Shown here piece by piece: positions 33,887 through 46,698 of a stretch of DNA of 64,000 nt (the stretch's first letter is position 1; the number at the start of each line of letters is the position of its first letter). Origin of the DNA: Neonectria sp. B-13 (taxonomy: Eukaryota; Ascomycota; Sordariomycetes; Hypocreales; Nectriaceae); NCBI GenBank assembly GCA_002682825.1, contig NOKP01000027.1, forward strand, positions 496,001 to 560,000. The letters run 5' to 3'. The position numbers and the translations under genes were made by a program. The notes under the pieces are model-generated. The model saw only the letters and a program-made list of their open reading frames with translations. It had not been told where the DNA came from and did not search any database.

Positions 33887-35980
33887 AGAGAAGCGTTAGG
33901 GTACGTAATGAGGCTATTTTTGATGGGGATGGGAATTGGCGAGGGTTGCATTGCACCACACTCTGCGTGGGCTTGCGAGCTTGCTTGGTGCTGAGAAGTG
34001 CTAAGCTGATGTTCGAGCTAAGAGGTCCCAGACTAGGAGTAGCCTCGCGGCTAAGGCGAGATAGTCAAGGGTAGCTCCCAAGTCCGTACGGTGGTGAACC
34101 ATGGCGACAACTAACTCGCAAGCAGACAGGCATGGGGTTGGTGCCTCTCAAGCTCAAGTGTCGTCTGCGCCTTGTCTTACCTTGTCTGTCTTACCTTGCC
34201 GTACTTGTTTTGTCTCACCTTGTCGAGCTCGCCTGTCTTACCTTGTCAGGAGGCTTGTCTCGTCTCGGCTGGCCTTATCCTCTCCCTTGCTCGTTTCACG
34301 CGGGGTTGCCAGTCTCTCTATCTAAACCTCCACTTGATTAAGCCCTACAATGCATACTCCGGAACTAGTGACATAGCACAGACTCCGTGCCTTGCTGGGG
34401 ATGGGTTCCTTTTCGTTGCGGGCTTTCCCCTCCGAGTCAGCCTGGTCTGCTGCCGATTGCCGGAAACGAAACTCGCGTCAGTCAAATTTGGCTGGAAGCA
34501 TTTAGTGGAGGTGGCGTCGACATTTGCATGGCATGGCATGGCGTCGAGAACTGTGGCGCCTTCGTCTGCACGGAATATCTGACAGTTTGGGTATGTACTT
34601 CGTGAGCGAAGGGAGGTTGGTACAAGATCACGACGACTGAGGGTGCAATTTGGGCGTAATAGTCTGAGAGAGGTATTGACATGTGAGGCATCGCCTACAC
34701 ACATCAACGAGGCCAAATGATTCAGGAACTTTACCCGTCCGTGGAGTTTCGTGTCCGGGCACAAGGGCAGAGGCACACGAACCAGGGCAGGTACAGTGAG
34801 GTGTCCGTAGGTCAGGGAGGTGCCCGTAATCCTTGGACAGGCAGGGGTCTCGGGCCTAGAACCTGGCGCTGCGTCGCACGGTGCCTGAATCTGCGAAACT
34901 CTTTGCAGCTTGCTTCGAGGTGAGTTGTCACTATCCTAGCCTCATGCATGGTCATCATATATCCATATCGATGTTCCGTCCGTGGATGATTGATGGGCAG
35001 GCCGAAAGTACCAGACCATGGCTGTCAAAATATGGCAGTTAGTAGGAACTAGGAACGAGGAAGCAAAAACTAGGAGGCAGCAGAAGACAAGGGACCAGGG
35101 AGGGGGGTGGTGGAAAGTGGAGAGAGTCTGACGATCATCGAGCACGGGTCGTGGTGAGTTGTGACTCGTGAGCCATCAACCACAAGGTCAAGAGCCGACG
35201 TTGAGTCTGCCACCCCTGGTTGCTGTTGGTGTTGTTGCGGCGCTCGTTGATGCAGGTCCTGACTCTTGATGTGCAAATCCCCCAGGTTTAGGTCTAGGCC
35301 CAGACCGAGAAGTGCAGAGACGAGGTGTCACACGCAGTCGCAGCAAACGCCACCAGCCACTGACTGACGTGCTGCAAGCCAGCCCGCAACAGAGACTTCA
35401 CCTCAGTATCTTGACGAGATATCAGCCCATCGTGGCCAAGGTCCTCTTCCATGAGAGCAAGATCAGCTTGCATTTCTGTCAACACATGCAGGCCCTGCGT
35501 TGGTCGGATCTGGCGGAAATGTGACCAAGCCGGGAACCCTGGTGAAGATGCACACTTGAGCCCGAAGCTGTGTCTCACGATGTGACCCCCTCCTCTCTCG
35601 CTCTCATACCGGATTCCACTCTTCCTCCCAGACTATACTGATTACCCCACGACGACAACGGCTAGCCACATGAGTCTCACGTCACTGGGTTCCAACGCGC
35701 TGTTGCTGCGAGAAAACAAGACATCGAGGATCATCTTGGCCTGCGGCAGCCAAGTTCGTGTCGTGAGACTCCGCTGATCTGATGGGCGGCTCTGTGTTGA
35801 ACCCCTGCCCTCCTCCGATGAGATACAGATGATATGGGGAGGGCCTTGCCGCCCTGATGCCTTGATGGGGGGCCCTTGACCACTAGTCGACCCTCTTTCA
35901 CTGGAGCTCGCTCGTTCGGTGGCCGTGCGGCGGGCATCGGCCGAAGCAGGGACTGGACTGGGGCGCAGACCAACATTCCA

Positions 35981-36009
35981 GGACCGGGACCAGGGCCAGG
36001 ACCAGGGCC
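35981..36009. repeat. GGACCAGGGCC short repeat
   Basis: Alternating GGACC(A/G)GG and GGGCCAGG units, about 29 bp. Simple repeat without a gene. Confidence 0.8.
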
Positions 36010-36785
36010 AATATCGAGAACTAGAGCCGCTTGAAACGGGCGGGCTCGGCTCGCGTCGCGGGAGGGAACGCATTGACGAAGATGCGTTCTCCCGAACAGA
36101 CCCTACCACCGGGCACCGGCCATCGGTCACCGGCACCGTTGCAAACTGGTTGGTGATGTGTATCTATTCGTAGACGCAAAGGGGATGGAATGGACAAGTG
36201 ATGGCCCTTCCTGGCGGATGAGCGGCAAAGGAGCATTCCAGTTCGCCACCTTGTTAAGAACGCATGCAATGTTGCGGATAGGCTTGCCCTTGTCCTGCAC
36301 CGGCATTGCATCCACTCCGCTCCACGGCCGCGCACACTTGACGACAGTCGACAACCGTTTGTTGGTCCTTTCTCGGGTCCTTACTGCAGCAGCTCCTCCT
36401 GCGTACATCTAGGCCGGCGCCATCGGGAGGCGGCGATCGACGGCGGGATACTCCAGTTTTGGAGGTTCGTCAAGAGGCCAACAATTGGCCGTCGGCTTCT
36501 CACCCGATGGTTGACGTTTGGTGGTTTCCCTCTCGGTTGATGACCACCACCAACCCAATTGACGAGAACTGCCAGTTCTCGCACCAACCGGGCATGATCT
36601 TCGCCCTCGTTGGACTCAACCAACTGGTCTGGTCAAGTCTTCTGAACCCCGGTCTTGTTAGTTCAATCGCGCTGCCGCCGTCCCCATCCGACTAGCTGCA
36701 GCTCGCTATCGGCCGGAGACGGACGGCGTTGCGTTGTCGCCATCCGTCCATCCAACCAGCATCCGCCCATGGCCCTTCCATCCAG

Positions 36786-36809
36786 AATCCTCAATCCTCA
36801 ATCCTCAAT
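36786..36809. repeat. AATCCTC x3 repeat
   Basis: Three exact copies of the 7-bp unit AATCCTC plus a partial copy in the gene-poor region. Confidence 0.9.
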
Positions 36810-38787
36810 TCCATAACCAAAATCCCAAAATCCCTCCGAGGGAGATGCATCCAGAAATGCCCTCACCCCTTCCCTTCGGACCTTTCCCCTCCGGCATGCA
36901 ACTACCGGGTGTCCGACGTCCCCTGGAAGGGTTCTGCAGGATGGTGTATGGAGATAATCATGCATAGCCAGCAAGGGCCCTTTCCGTCGTTGAGACTTGA
37001 GAGGAGTCGTCTGTGACACGAAGCAAAGGAAGAACCAACAGCATCCGGCACCTTCCCTTTCCCTCGGTCTAGCATCCCGGCTGGTTCTGTTTCCGGGCGT
37101 CGAAACGAGATGCGGCAAGGTACGCCCGTTGCTACGTCTCGTACTAAGTGTCCGTAGTAGTGCCCGTAGTCTTCCTGTAGCGCGTCACGTGTGCGGCTTA
37201 CTACATAGTACGTCCCTACGCTGCTGGATGAGGTGAGGACGTGTACGGATTCATCATCGACCACAGGTATTTATTTCAACTTGGGAATTCGTACTTCGTA
37301 CATCTACGAAACACCTTGGGCCTAAGGCCAGTAGTCGAGAGACGCCGAGTGGATGCTGCGGCTTACCATCGGGGCCGAAAACCTGCGGCCGCCACTCGCT
37401 ACCAATTCCCCTGGTTCTCCATTTTGCCCGTGGCCCGTTCGATGAACCGTTGTAACTTGTCCGTTGTCCGTGGGCCCTGTCCATCCGTCCTGTCGTTCAC
37501 AGACAATCCACCGTCCTATGCAAATCCTTCGGGGACTAGCATTTTGGCCTCACTTCGAGCCGCAGTAGCCGCCGGCCCGGACCACCCTCCGACAGATCCC
37601 TTCCGTACGTACCATGCCATCCATGCCTTGGAGCTGCGTGTCTCTGACTTTCTCTCTGTCCGGCTCGCCCAATCGTCCTCGGCCCTTTTTGAGCCCAGCA
37701 GCCCGGACGAAAACACGACGCCGCCTGCTGCAAGCCGTCGGCACCGCCAATTGGCCGATCCAGAAAAATATCTCCCGTTTCTTCATGCACCAACGCTTTC
37801 TAAAGCCAACTTCTTTCTCGAGTCAAGTTGAGGTAAGGTGAAGTGGCCAAGCCCACATCGCAACCCCCAGGCGCAGAGGTAAGTACCCATTCCTCCTCCG
37901 ACCGGGCCGGGATTCGGGGGTGTGAACGCTTGGCCTGGGCGAGAGGGACTTGGCCTTGGCCTTGGCGATGGCGATGGCTTGGAACGCACGCCAACAAAGG
38001 CAGGGGGGGGGGGGAGTACCTTTATCCCTCTATCTAACGACTTCTTGATGCCGACGCTGCAAGTCTGCATGTATCTGCGACACTAACATTGGCGGGTCTG
38101 AGAGTGCGCGCGCATCCATGATGTGCAGCAGCGCTGTCTCCATGTCGCTCTCCCCCACTCATCGCGCGAATATACGGACAGTAACCCACATCCATGATGC
38201 CCGGGGGGTGTTCGTCTTCAACAGCGGAGATTGTCGTGGTCATGGATTGTGGTCTGTGGGGTAATTAGAGCATGAGGTCGTGTGCGTCTACTACATACGC
38301 ATCCCCAGTCTCAGCCGGCACATGTTCGTGAGATACTGTGAGCGAGCTCCTGACGAGGGAACGATCGACAAAGAGTGCAGCCAGCAATTGCGGGGTTTAT
38401 TCACATTCTCTAGTCTCTTCGTTGTCCTTTCCCACGCGACCTTGTTGGAATTGAAACCCGCTGCTGAGACAAACCAGAATACTCGGTCTCGGCCAGAGTC
38501 TGTATCATGTGTAAGTAAGACATTAAAAGAGACAGAAGCTTCGAAGCAGTTCTCGACACTGATCAATCCTAGTCAAGAGGGTGCTTCAAGCCAATGCCAT
38601 TAGATTTCCCGCCACAACAACATCAAACTCGTATAAGACAGCTTGACTCCTCGCAACTTAGACGTAAAGCAAGTCCAGAACGGAAAGTACAACCTCGTTG
38701 TCAATATCAAACTCCTTTCCCCGTTAGATGACCGAAATCTCACCACTTGCTTCACTGCCATTGCCATAAACCCCCCACAATACCATA

Positions 38788-40072
38788 TTAAACTTTCCCT
38801 CCTAGATACAGAATGTTGCGGCGGATTGGTTCCGTGAGCTCAACTCGCCCTGTATAAACGTATGCCACAGTATCCTCCCATGCTCGTGGATGTGGGAGCG
38901 GGAGCTCAAGCGTGTCTCCAGATTTAGTAAGTTCGGAGAGGATGATAGCAGCAAGCACAGGAAGATATGCGCGGGCGTATTCAAGATCTATAGACTGTTA
39001 GCTTTGAGGCCAAGAAAGATACGAAGTAGTCTGGGGGTTCAACGTGAAGTTGTCGATGACTGTAGAGAATATAGGGTAGCTTACGCATGGGAACGGGGGT
39101 CAATCCTTGAACGGAGCCGCTTCTCTCAAGGGCAGGAGAGCGATGAGGGTCGAGCCCGTAGAGCCCAGCACTTGAGTGACGTCTTCCCTCCCTCGAACCA
39201 GCGAGTAAAGAAGGCGAGGATGGCCGGTTAGTGGGAGTAGGAAGTTGAAGAGTCGCCATGGAAGCCCGGCGACTGGACGGGGCTCCCGGTGTCTGCCTAG
39301 GCCTTGGGATCGTGGCCCGCAACTCATCAAGGTCAAATATTCTCGTCAGGGCCACCGGCTTTCGATTGCGGGAGTGTATGACTACGCGAGCAGTGAGGCG
39401 TCCGTTCACAGGGTACGGCGACGGCATCCCCCCGTCAGTGCTGGGGGTCGCAATGGTGGAAAGCCGCCGAAGTTCGACGGGCATGACCAGCAGATCTGGC
39501 TCACGACCTCCATAGGAACCAACGAACCCTCGTCGTCGGAGATGAGCACGCTGTCGTTGAAGTTGCATGTTTCTCGCCAGGATCGCCCCAGGCGGAGCAG
39601 AGCCTCTGCGCTCATATGCTCGGGGAAGAGGTCCGATTCTCTCCGCCTCCGGGTCACGTAGCAACATGTTTCTCGACTCTTCCGCAATGGTCGACCTGCG
39701 GAAATTGGGCGGCAGGAGGAGAGGGGCAGAGAGAGGAGAGGTTCGAGTGTCGAGTGTCAGTGGTGTTGGAAGAGCCAGCTGCGAGATAGGTCTCAGCTTG
39801 ACACTTTGAAGACCTGCTTCAGAAACAGAAGGCTTGCGGCTCCTAGGTTCCAACCGCTCCACAGCTGCCTTGTCGTGTTCTTTCATCCTCTCGTCCTCGG
39901 AGTCCGGGTACACAGGCGAGGGTCGACTCAGAGGCGAAAGAGGTGTTGCCAGCCAAGCAGGACTCTTGAATGCCATCCGAGCCCGGACGGCCTGGTAACT
40001 GTGGCCAGGTCCCGTGGTACGGATGGGTTGGATGGCGGGACGATGCCGTGCCTCTCTTGAAGCGGCTGCCAT
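38788..40072 (-). CDS. Uncharacterised protein with BTB-like C-terminus, 395 aa
   Basis: Two exons in coding order: 40072-39085 and 38987-38788 (TAA). The donor is GTAAGC at 39084 and the acceptor CTATAG with a CTAAC-type branch site just upstream; the join gives LTPVPMHLEYARAY and 395 aa in all. Without splicing the frame would run into the intron, so the last exon is easily missed. Residues 1 to about 325 are low-complexity, Ser/Pro/Arg-rich, with scattered conserved-looking blocks (RGFVGSYGGREPDLLVMPVE). The last 66 residues are globular: YLPVLAAIILSELTKSG, then LELPLPHPRAWEDTVAYVYT and NILYLGGKV. The pattern 'L-LPLPHP-AW--TV-YVYTG' resembles the middle of a BTB/POZ fold, but the domain would be incomplete, so this is an inference. 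I chose MAAASREARHRP; upstream codons in frame lack an ATG. It is head-to-head with GWT1. Confidence 0.72.
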
Positions 40073-40856
40073 GGTTGCGAGATTGAGACACGGTACAGAT
40101 GGGATCGGAGAAAAGATGAATAACCAAAGATGAAGAGAGTCCAGGGAGAGAGAGCTGCTGGACAACAGAGGGGAGAATCGTGATGAAGATAAAAGGGGAC
40201 GCTCGTCCTGGGCCTTTGATCACTATTTGTTCACTGGAATGACATGGCGCTGGGCTTCAAAGAAGCTGAAAAACTTTGGCAACGGCTATGCCGCTAATGT
40301 ACTCTGGCTTCAGAGTATTCTGCCTGCGGCCAGGAACAAAGGTTGCAAGCCGTTGGCGCTGCAAATTAATGCGCGGGTGTGCATGTTTGCCACATCCGAG
40401 AACAAAGAAAGAGTCTCTTAGCCGCCCGACAAGTCATTTGGTTGGTTCCTCGTGCAGCCGGAAGCCTGGTAGGAGTCACGCAGCAAACCAACGGCTGAAG
40501 CAGTGTTTGTCTCAGTCGGGAAATTGGTGTCGACACCGTCTCTGCGAATATGGTGTATCAAAAGGCAAAGGTCTGGTCCAAAGTACATGTGGTACGTCGA
40601 GGTCGGTGGTAGTTGCAGGGCACACGTGATAGCGCGACTGGAGGCTGCCAGCCGTGCGCGCGGAAGCGGCTTCTCATTGGGCAGCGTTTTCTACGCCGGC
40701 CGTCAAGGCCACCATCGCCAACAAGGCTGAGCGACCACATCACATCACCTGTCGATTTGAACAAGTGTCGTCAATACGTCGCTCCTTTTTAAGTGACAGG
40801 ACGACTGGATAATGTCTTACCGAGTTCTGGCTCTCATTTGAAAACAACTCCTAACC
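40073..40856. promoter_or_regulatory. Divergent promoter region, BTB-like gene / GWT1
   Basis: 784 bp between two divergent start codons, so it carries both promoters. No coding sequence is supported and no clear TATA box. The stretch before GWT1 (about 40780-40856) is AT- and pyrimidine-rich. Confidence 0.6.
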
Positions 40857-42406
40857 ATGTCCGATTCCGCTAGCTACAAGAAGCTGAAGGAGGACTTCGT
40901 GTCCAACCTTTCCGGCGGCTCCTCATCCGAAATCAACTATGTCACGTCAGTCGCGGCGGTCAGTCCCTCCTCGGCGCCCTTCATAGAGTGAAGCTGATTT
41001 GTATTTAGGTCGCGTGCATCTTGTGGTCTGTCCTTCAGGCCCGCCAGTCCTTCTTTCGGCCGTATACCATCCTAGGTTTCATCGTCGATTTCCTCCTCAA
41101 TGTCGGCGCCATCCTCCTCTCCACGACCCTTTACGCGAACTCCCCAGCCCTCCTCAGCCTCCTCCTTCTCGCCCCGGCCGTCTTGGTCTACACCATTCCG
41201 CCAAGCTCGATTGGACGGAGAAAAAGGCCCAAAGTCCCACCAAACGCCCGGTCTCAGTCCGGCTCAGGACAGCTGGATGTCCTATCCACCAAACCCTTCC
41301 TCACAACGTACCGCGGCTGCATGATGATTGTGACATGTGTCGCGATTCTCGCTGTCGACTTTCGCCTATTTCCTAGACGGTTCGCCAAGGTCGAGACATG
41401 GGGCACCTCCCTCATGGACCTGGGCGTTGGGTCCTTTGTCTTTTCTGCAGGCGTCGTCGCAGCTCGCCCCGTGTTAAGGGAGAGAGCGGCAGGCCACACG
41501 AAAGGTCAAGCAACGCCGCTTTTTTATCGAATCCTATATTCGATGCGTCACTCTATCCCCCTATTGATCCTGGGAGTGATTCGGTTCCTGAGTGTCAAGG
41601 GTCTAGACTACGCAGAGCATGTGACAGAGTATGGAGTTCACTGGAATTTCTTCTTTACACTTGGCTTTTTGCCGCCATTTGTGGCTTTGTCCCTGTCCGC
41701 CTTTAAGGTGGTTCCCTCCTTCGCGGCCTTGTCACTTATGATTGGTGTCACCTATCAGATCCTGCTTGAGACCACCAGTCTCAAGGCGTTTATTCTCACG
41801 GCGCCAAGAACCGACATCATTTCCATGAACCGGGAGGGCATCTTTAGCTTCTTCGGGTACCTGGCCATCTTCTTGGCTGGCCAAGACGCGGGTATGTACG
41901 CCATACCCCGTAATATCACCGCAAGGAGCACGGCCAGTCCCGGGGTTCAGCGGAACCAGCTGCTGATTATGATGGCTGTATGGGGGGGCATCTGGACGGG
42001 GCTGTACCTGCTGTCCACAAACTACAGCTATGGCCTTGGGCTATCAGTTTCTCGTCGGATGGCGAACTTGCCATATGTGCTCTGGGTTGTTGCCTTCAAC
42101 ACTGTGCAGCTTCTTGGGTTTTGCATCATCGACACCGTCTTCTTTCCGGCATTTTACAACGCCGCGGACCCGAAATCGGAGAAGGAAGCATACGAGAAGG
42201 CAACAAGTCCTGTGGTGCGAGCTTACAACCGCAATGGCCTGGCTGTGTTCTTGTTGGCCAACCTACTGACTGGCGTGGTCAACCTGACGGTCCGGACGCT
42301 GGATGTCACTCCAATGGCAACTATCGGGATACTGGTTGGGTACATGGCGACTGTTACTGGCTTTGCTGTGACACTGGATTTCTACAACATATCTGTCAAG
42401 CTGTGA
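40857..42406 (+). CDS. GWT1: GWT1, GPI-anchor inositol acyltransferase (PIG-W), 499 aa
   Basis: Two exons: 40857-40958 and 41009-42406 (TGA). The split is in phase 0 and rebuilds the conserved start [19 protein letters not shown] and [15 protein letters not shown]. The 499 residues carry about 12-13 hydrophobic segments, as expected for this ER multispanning enzyme (for example [20 protein letters not shown], and LALSL-type helices through to [17 protein letters not shown]). Conserved blocks include [47 protein letters not shown] and [17 protein letters not shown]. Gwt1 adds an acyl chain to the inositol ring of GlcN-PI, an early step in GPI-anchor synthesis that fungi need for wall mannoproteins; it is the target of the antifungal class that includes manogepix. 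Length matches fungal orthologues. High confidence. Confidence 0.96.
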
Positions 42407-44098
42407 GAGGGCCGCATGTAAGAGGTTTGTCAGTGGCGCGTTGGCTGAATCCTAGCTCATCAAGTGACGGCGGCATCCGAGACGCTGTTGACTCCCCGCA
42501 ATTATACGGCGCATGGGTACGAAGCACGCACGGCCGGATTGCAGCTTGCCTGAATTTAACATACAAGTCACTCTTGCAGCTGGAGTTTCTTTGTTCGCGG
42601 TCCCGGATGATGGGCCGGACGACTGGCCTCTGCATGGCCCGCTTGCCTAGAGGAGAAATGAACTGAGGCGACCTGGATCCGGAGGCAGCTGTGCGTCGCC
42701 GCAATGAAGCGGACGAGGGCTGAGGACAGTCTGAAGTCTGATGAATGCTGTCGTGCTGACGGGTTTTCGAGGGTGGAGACGGACGGGAGGTGAGGACCAG
42801 GGTTGTAGATTTTGGAGATGAAAGATCGATACCATGCAATGCGATCGCGAGGAGCTACGTGTATTCAAGATGCGAGGGACATTCAACCTGTACTGCAGAG
42901 TCGCCATTGGCTGGGAGCTCTCAGCCCGCCAAAGCCAGCGGCCCATGTGCTGGGATGGACGCGACGCGTTTCAATGCGACGCTGCCGTGAGCTTCCCGTT
43001 TCAACCGCATGAACATGCACCGCGACCGGTGGCGCAGCTGTGGTGGGTGTCGGTCGAGAGGCAGCGGCGTCGCTGCGCGAAATGGTGATGGATCAGACGG
43101 GAGATGTCGGACTCTCAGACAACGACGACCAAACACTTGACGGTCTGGTTCCGTTTCTGAGATGTCATAACTACGACATGGGGATAATTTTGCTGCGACT
43201 TTGCAACTCTGATTGCGAGTCTGTCAAAACCACCAGCCAAACGCCATGGCGCCGAGGAGAAAAGGTCCGCGAGTCGATGAGTCCGTGATTTGTCGAATCA
43301 GCCAGTCCTCCAGCGGCAGACGGTGATGCCGGAAGATGACGTCTGAAACGGATGCCAACGACCCAGCTTTTGCCAGCCAGGCTCAGATCAACGTCAGCTA
43401 GATCCCTGTCCTCGGATGCAGCTCATCTCCGACCTTAATGCTAGCCGGCGGCCAGACCTTGGCGAAAGTGCAAATCCAGCGAGAAACCGGCAAATCCAGG
43501 CGCCCTTGTTGGTCTTGCCAGATACAACTCGATCGTACGTAGAAGTGGCGACACTCGAAGAGACGATACGAGGATTATTTACCTCCTTGCCTCCATATGT
43601 GCATGCTTTTGATTGCGGCCATTTCTTCTGGTCCGAGTTGATGATGGTGGCCCGTGAGCAAGGTCGGGAACATTGGAGATGGAAATTAGGCTGTTTCAGA
43701 GGCCAACGCTATGTGGCTCGGGATGGTCCTCAGCGCCAACTGCTCGAGGCTATGACGATGCGTGCTGTCAGAATAGCAAAACCATGATTAGTACAGCGAT
43801 CAATGTTGGTAAGTCAATTAGAGCCATCGCAGATGGGCCAAGCAGACAGACACCGGGTAGCAAGGAGAACTACGTAGTAGAAACCAGGGCAGCGGGAGCG
43901 ACTGGGGAACGGTCCCTAGCGAGTGCCAAGTGGAGGATCAGAGGAGGGCAAATTTCCCCGTGATTCAGAGGGATCCAGGGTTGAGAACTCAGAGCGAGTC
44001 GGGGATTTGGCCGCTTGGGGCCTGGCAAACAGAATAAGGCTCGGGCCAGGCACTTGCGTGAGAATAGACGAGTAGAAAGTGCACCACTCACCAAGGAG

Positions 44099-44127
44099 TC
44101 AAGGGCTCAAGGGCTCAAGGGCTCAAG
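44099..44127. repeat. TCAAGGGC tandem repeat
   Basis: Three exact copies of an 8-bp unit plus a partial copy. Simple repeat without a gene. Confidence 0.9.
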
Positions 44128-46664
44128 AACCCGAGAGAGGGAGCCAGCATGGATGGCCGCGGAGATCATTCGCCAACGCACTGATGACGGCTAATCTAGG
44201 ACGAAGTATGAATAGGTTGCCTACCAACCCGTGTCGCCCAGAAGGATTCCCCATGGATGCCGATGCGTCTGACGCGGGCCGGGGGGGTCATCGGGATGAG
44301 GTGGACGTGGAAAAAGAAAGCGTGACAGGTCGCTCACAGGTTGGGCTGAATGTGCGCCGCCGAGCCAGCGAGATGACGCTCAGCGAGGAAAAGCAAACCG
44401 CGTAATTAGAGGGCATCAAGCACGCACGTACTAGTACGCACTGAACAGCTGCCGGATGCACGGATACGTAGACTTTTGTGCTTGGTTTCCATCATGGAGA
44501 AAGAAGCAAGGTGGTTGCGCGCTGTCACCTGTGTGCTTCGTACTATGTAATACGCAGCAATGCGTGCGAACTGAGGGCCTCAAGGACGAAGAGGGTCGGG
44601 ATGAGGTTGTGGCCGTGCAACCCTGAACCCAGCCAAGCTCACGTATACTTGTTGTCGACAAGGGTGCGATGAGCGAGGCCAGAGCTGATGTGCGCTGGCC
44701 CAGATGCAGGTTGGCAACGGCAGTGCACTATGACAGCAGAAGCGAGTCCTTTGGGCGAGGAAGTCGAGGGAAAGAATGAGAGAGATCCAGAAGAAGATTG
44801 TAGTCGCTTTGGTGCTCATCCCATCCTACTATCCCGTCTGCATCATTAGGTTTCTGTCTCGGACTCGGATTTACGTGTGACCTTGTTTTCGTTCTTCCTT
44901 TCTCAGCAAGTCAGTGGCGAGATCAACCCAGGGCCAGGCTCATCATCCATGTGCATCCACATCATGCCAGATGCAATTCTCCCATGGCCATCGCAAGTGG
45001 GCGCGCGCACGTACGCCCGTCTAGGCTTGGGCTTTTTCTAATGATTTAATCTGTCTTCCACTCGACCTTCTCGAATGAAGTGGGAACCGCCTCGTGACTT
45101 CCCAGTGACAACTTTGCAAGGCTCATGCTAGCCGATGGGCTGGGAAGAGCGCTAATCGTACAGACTTTCCATTCGTCCTTGTTAGTGGTCCGAGAGAGGA
45201 GCCATGGTGTTGTAGAATGCCATGGACAGCCGGACGGTAGGGCGTCTGGGTTCGTCGCGCAGGTGGACGTTGGATATCCAAGCGCTGCCTGCTACGGGGA
45301 GAGACTCGGCGAGAGCGATGAGAAAGGGGAGGCGAGGACGCGATGGCGTCGGTTGAGACGTGGCTCCCGAGTAATGCACAATTCTGGGCGAATACTAAGC
45401 CGGGTGGTTGGTTCTGTCCCGAAGCAGGATGGCATTGGACCCAATGGGAACAGATGAGATGCAGAGGCGCAATAGCACTCATAATAACAACGAGAGTGTC
45501 CAGCATCAGCCTGCGTGCGCCTGCAGATCCATGGATCCTGCTGCATGCGGAGGACTGAGAGAGACGGCCAAGATATCTCACACCAGCAGCCCAGTGCTTG
45601 GCCAGAATGAAGTCTCTCTCGGGTTCTCTCTGTGATCCCCTGTGCTTCCCTACCGCCGTCACCATCTCCTCGACGTGCTATATTGCGTTGTGTTAACAGT
45701 GTTGGTGCAGCGCTGCGCGGCACTCGTCACAAAGCCGGGTCCAAGCTGCGGTGTGACCGAACGATATATCGTGATGGACAATGCCAATCACTCTGGCCAA
45801 GCTGAGGCCACCTCCAAGAAGCCCACTCCTGGAGATTACTGGTCAATGCCTGGCCGTCACATACCAGGTAGGTCGGTATCCGTCGAGAGCGTACTAATCG
45901 TACAACTCCTAAAGTACCTCAGTATGCACGAAGCAAGTCCTTGCTTCGTTCAAGGGGCGGGGAGGAGTCCGTTTGCCCGTTTCTTCTCCCTCGGAGGAGG
46001 TCCCTTTATGGGGGGAGAGGATGGCGAGTGGCTATGTAGATGACCGACTTCAAATGTGGCTTCCCTTGCTTCCTCCCTCGCTTTGTCGAGTCTCCCCCCA
46101 TTGGAAGTCCAACAAAGCCGTCTTGCGGATGGCGGTCACCTTTTCACTCGTCGTACGTACCGGGCTTGTTTTAGGTGCGATGGGCCCAAGACCAATTCCG
46201 GCGCGGGAGTCGACGTCAGACCAGCCAGACAGACCGTGGCCGTTGGCTTCAGACGGTAGCTGATGTGCCACCAATGCAATGCATGCAAGTTCCCTTGGAA
46301 CGGGCAACCTGGGAGACCTGAGAGACGAGAACGGGAGCCCGCGGCCCTGAGACTGAGATTGCGGAGAACCCAAACCGAACGGGGCGCATTGCATTGCATT
46401 GGGTGGATGGCTCAGTTGATGAGGCATTGATTACTTGGCCTAATTTCACCAAAGCTGCCCAGCTCCCTGAAAAGCCCGGAGGTCAATGGGCCAGCGCAGC
46501 CCGGACCACGACGCGCCATGACGGATGAATTGGGGAGGTGGAGGATGAGGGGGACAATCAGTGAGTGAGGTGGTAACGGAGGTAATAGATGCGATACGAA
46601 TACTCCGTGGGTAGTAGGGACGCAGGTACGAGGTATTCCGGTGCTGTAGGTCTGAGACCATGGA

Positions 46665-46698
46665 TGAGACTTTGAGACTTTGAGACTCTGAGACTCTA
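46665..46698. repeat. TGAGACTT/TGAGACTC tandem repeat
   Basis: Four copies of an 8-bp unit differing at the last base. Simple repeat about 1.3 kb upstream of the kinase start. Confidence 0.9.

Larger units (their letters stand above)
30983..38787. other. Gene-poor stretch, no convincing coding sequence
   Basis: About 7.8 kb between the glycosyltransferase and the BTB-like gene. The first few hundred bases should be the 3' UTR of the glycosyltransferase. I find no protein family, plausible spliced gene or tRNA. It holds a 7-bp minisatellite (32196-32367), a G-quadruplex motif (33862-33886), a TACGGAGTA word (33574-33582), a CCAGGA/GGGCCAGGACC repeat (35981-36009), an AATCCTC triplet repeat (36786-36809), TACTTCGTA at 37292 and a run of 12 G at 38003-38014. 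Confidence 0.55.
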
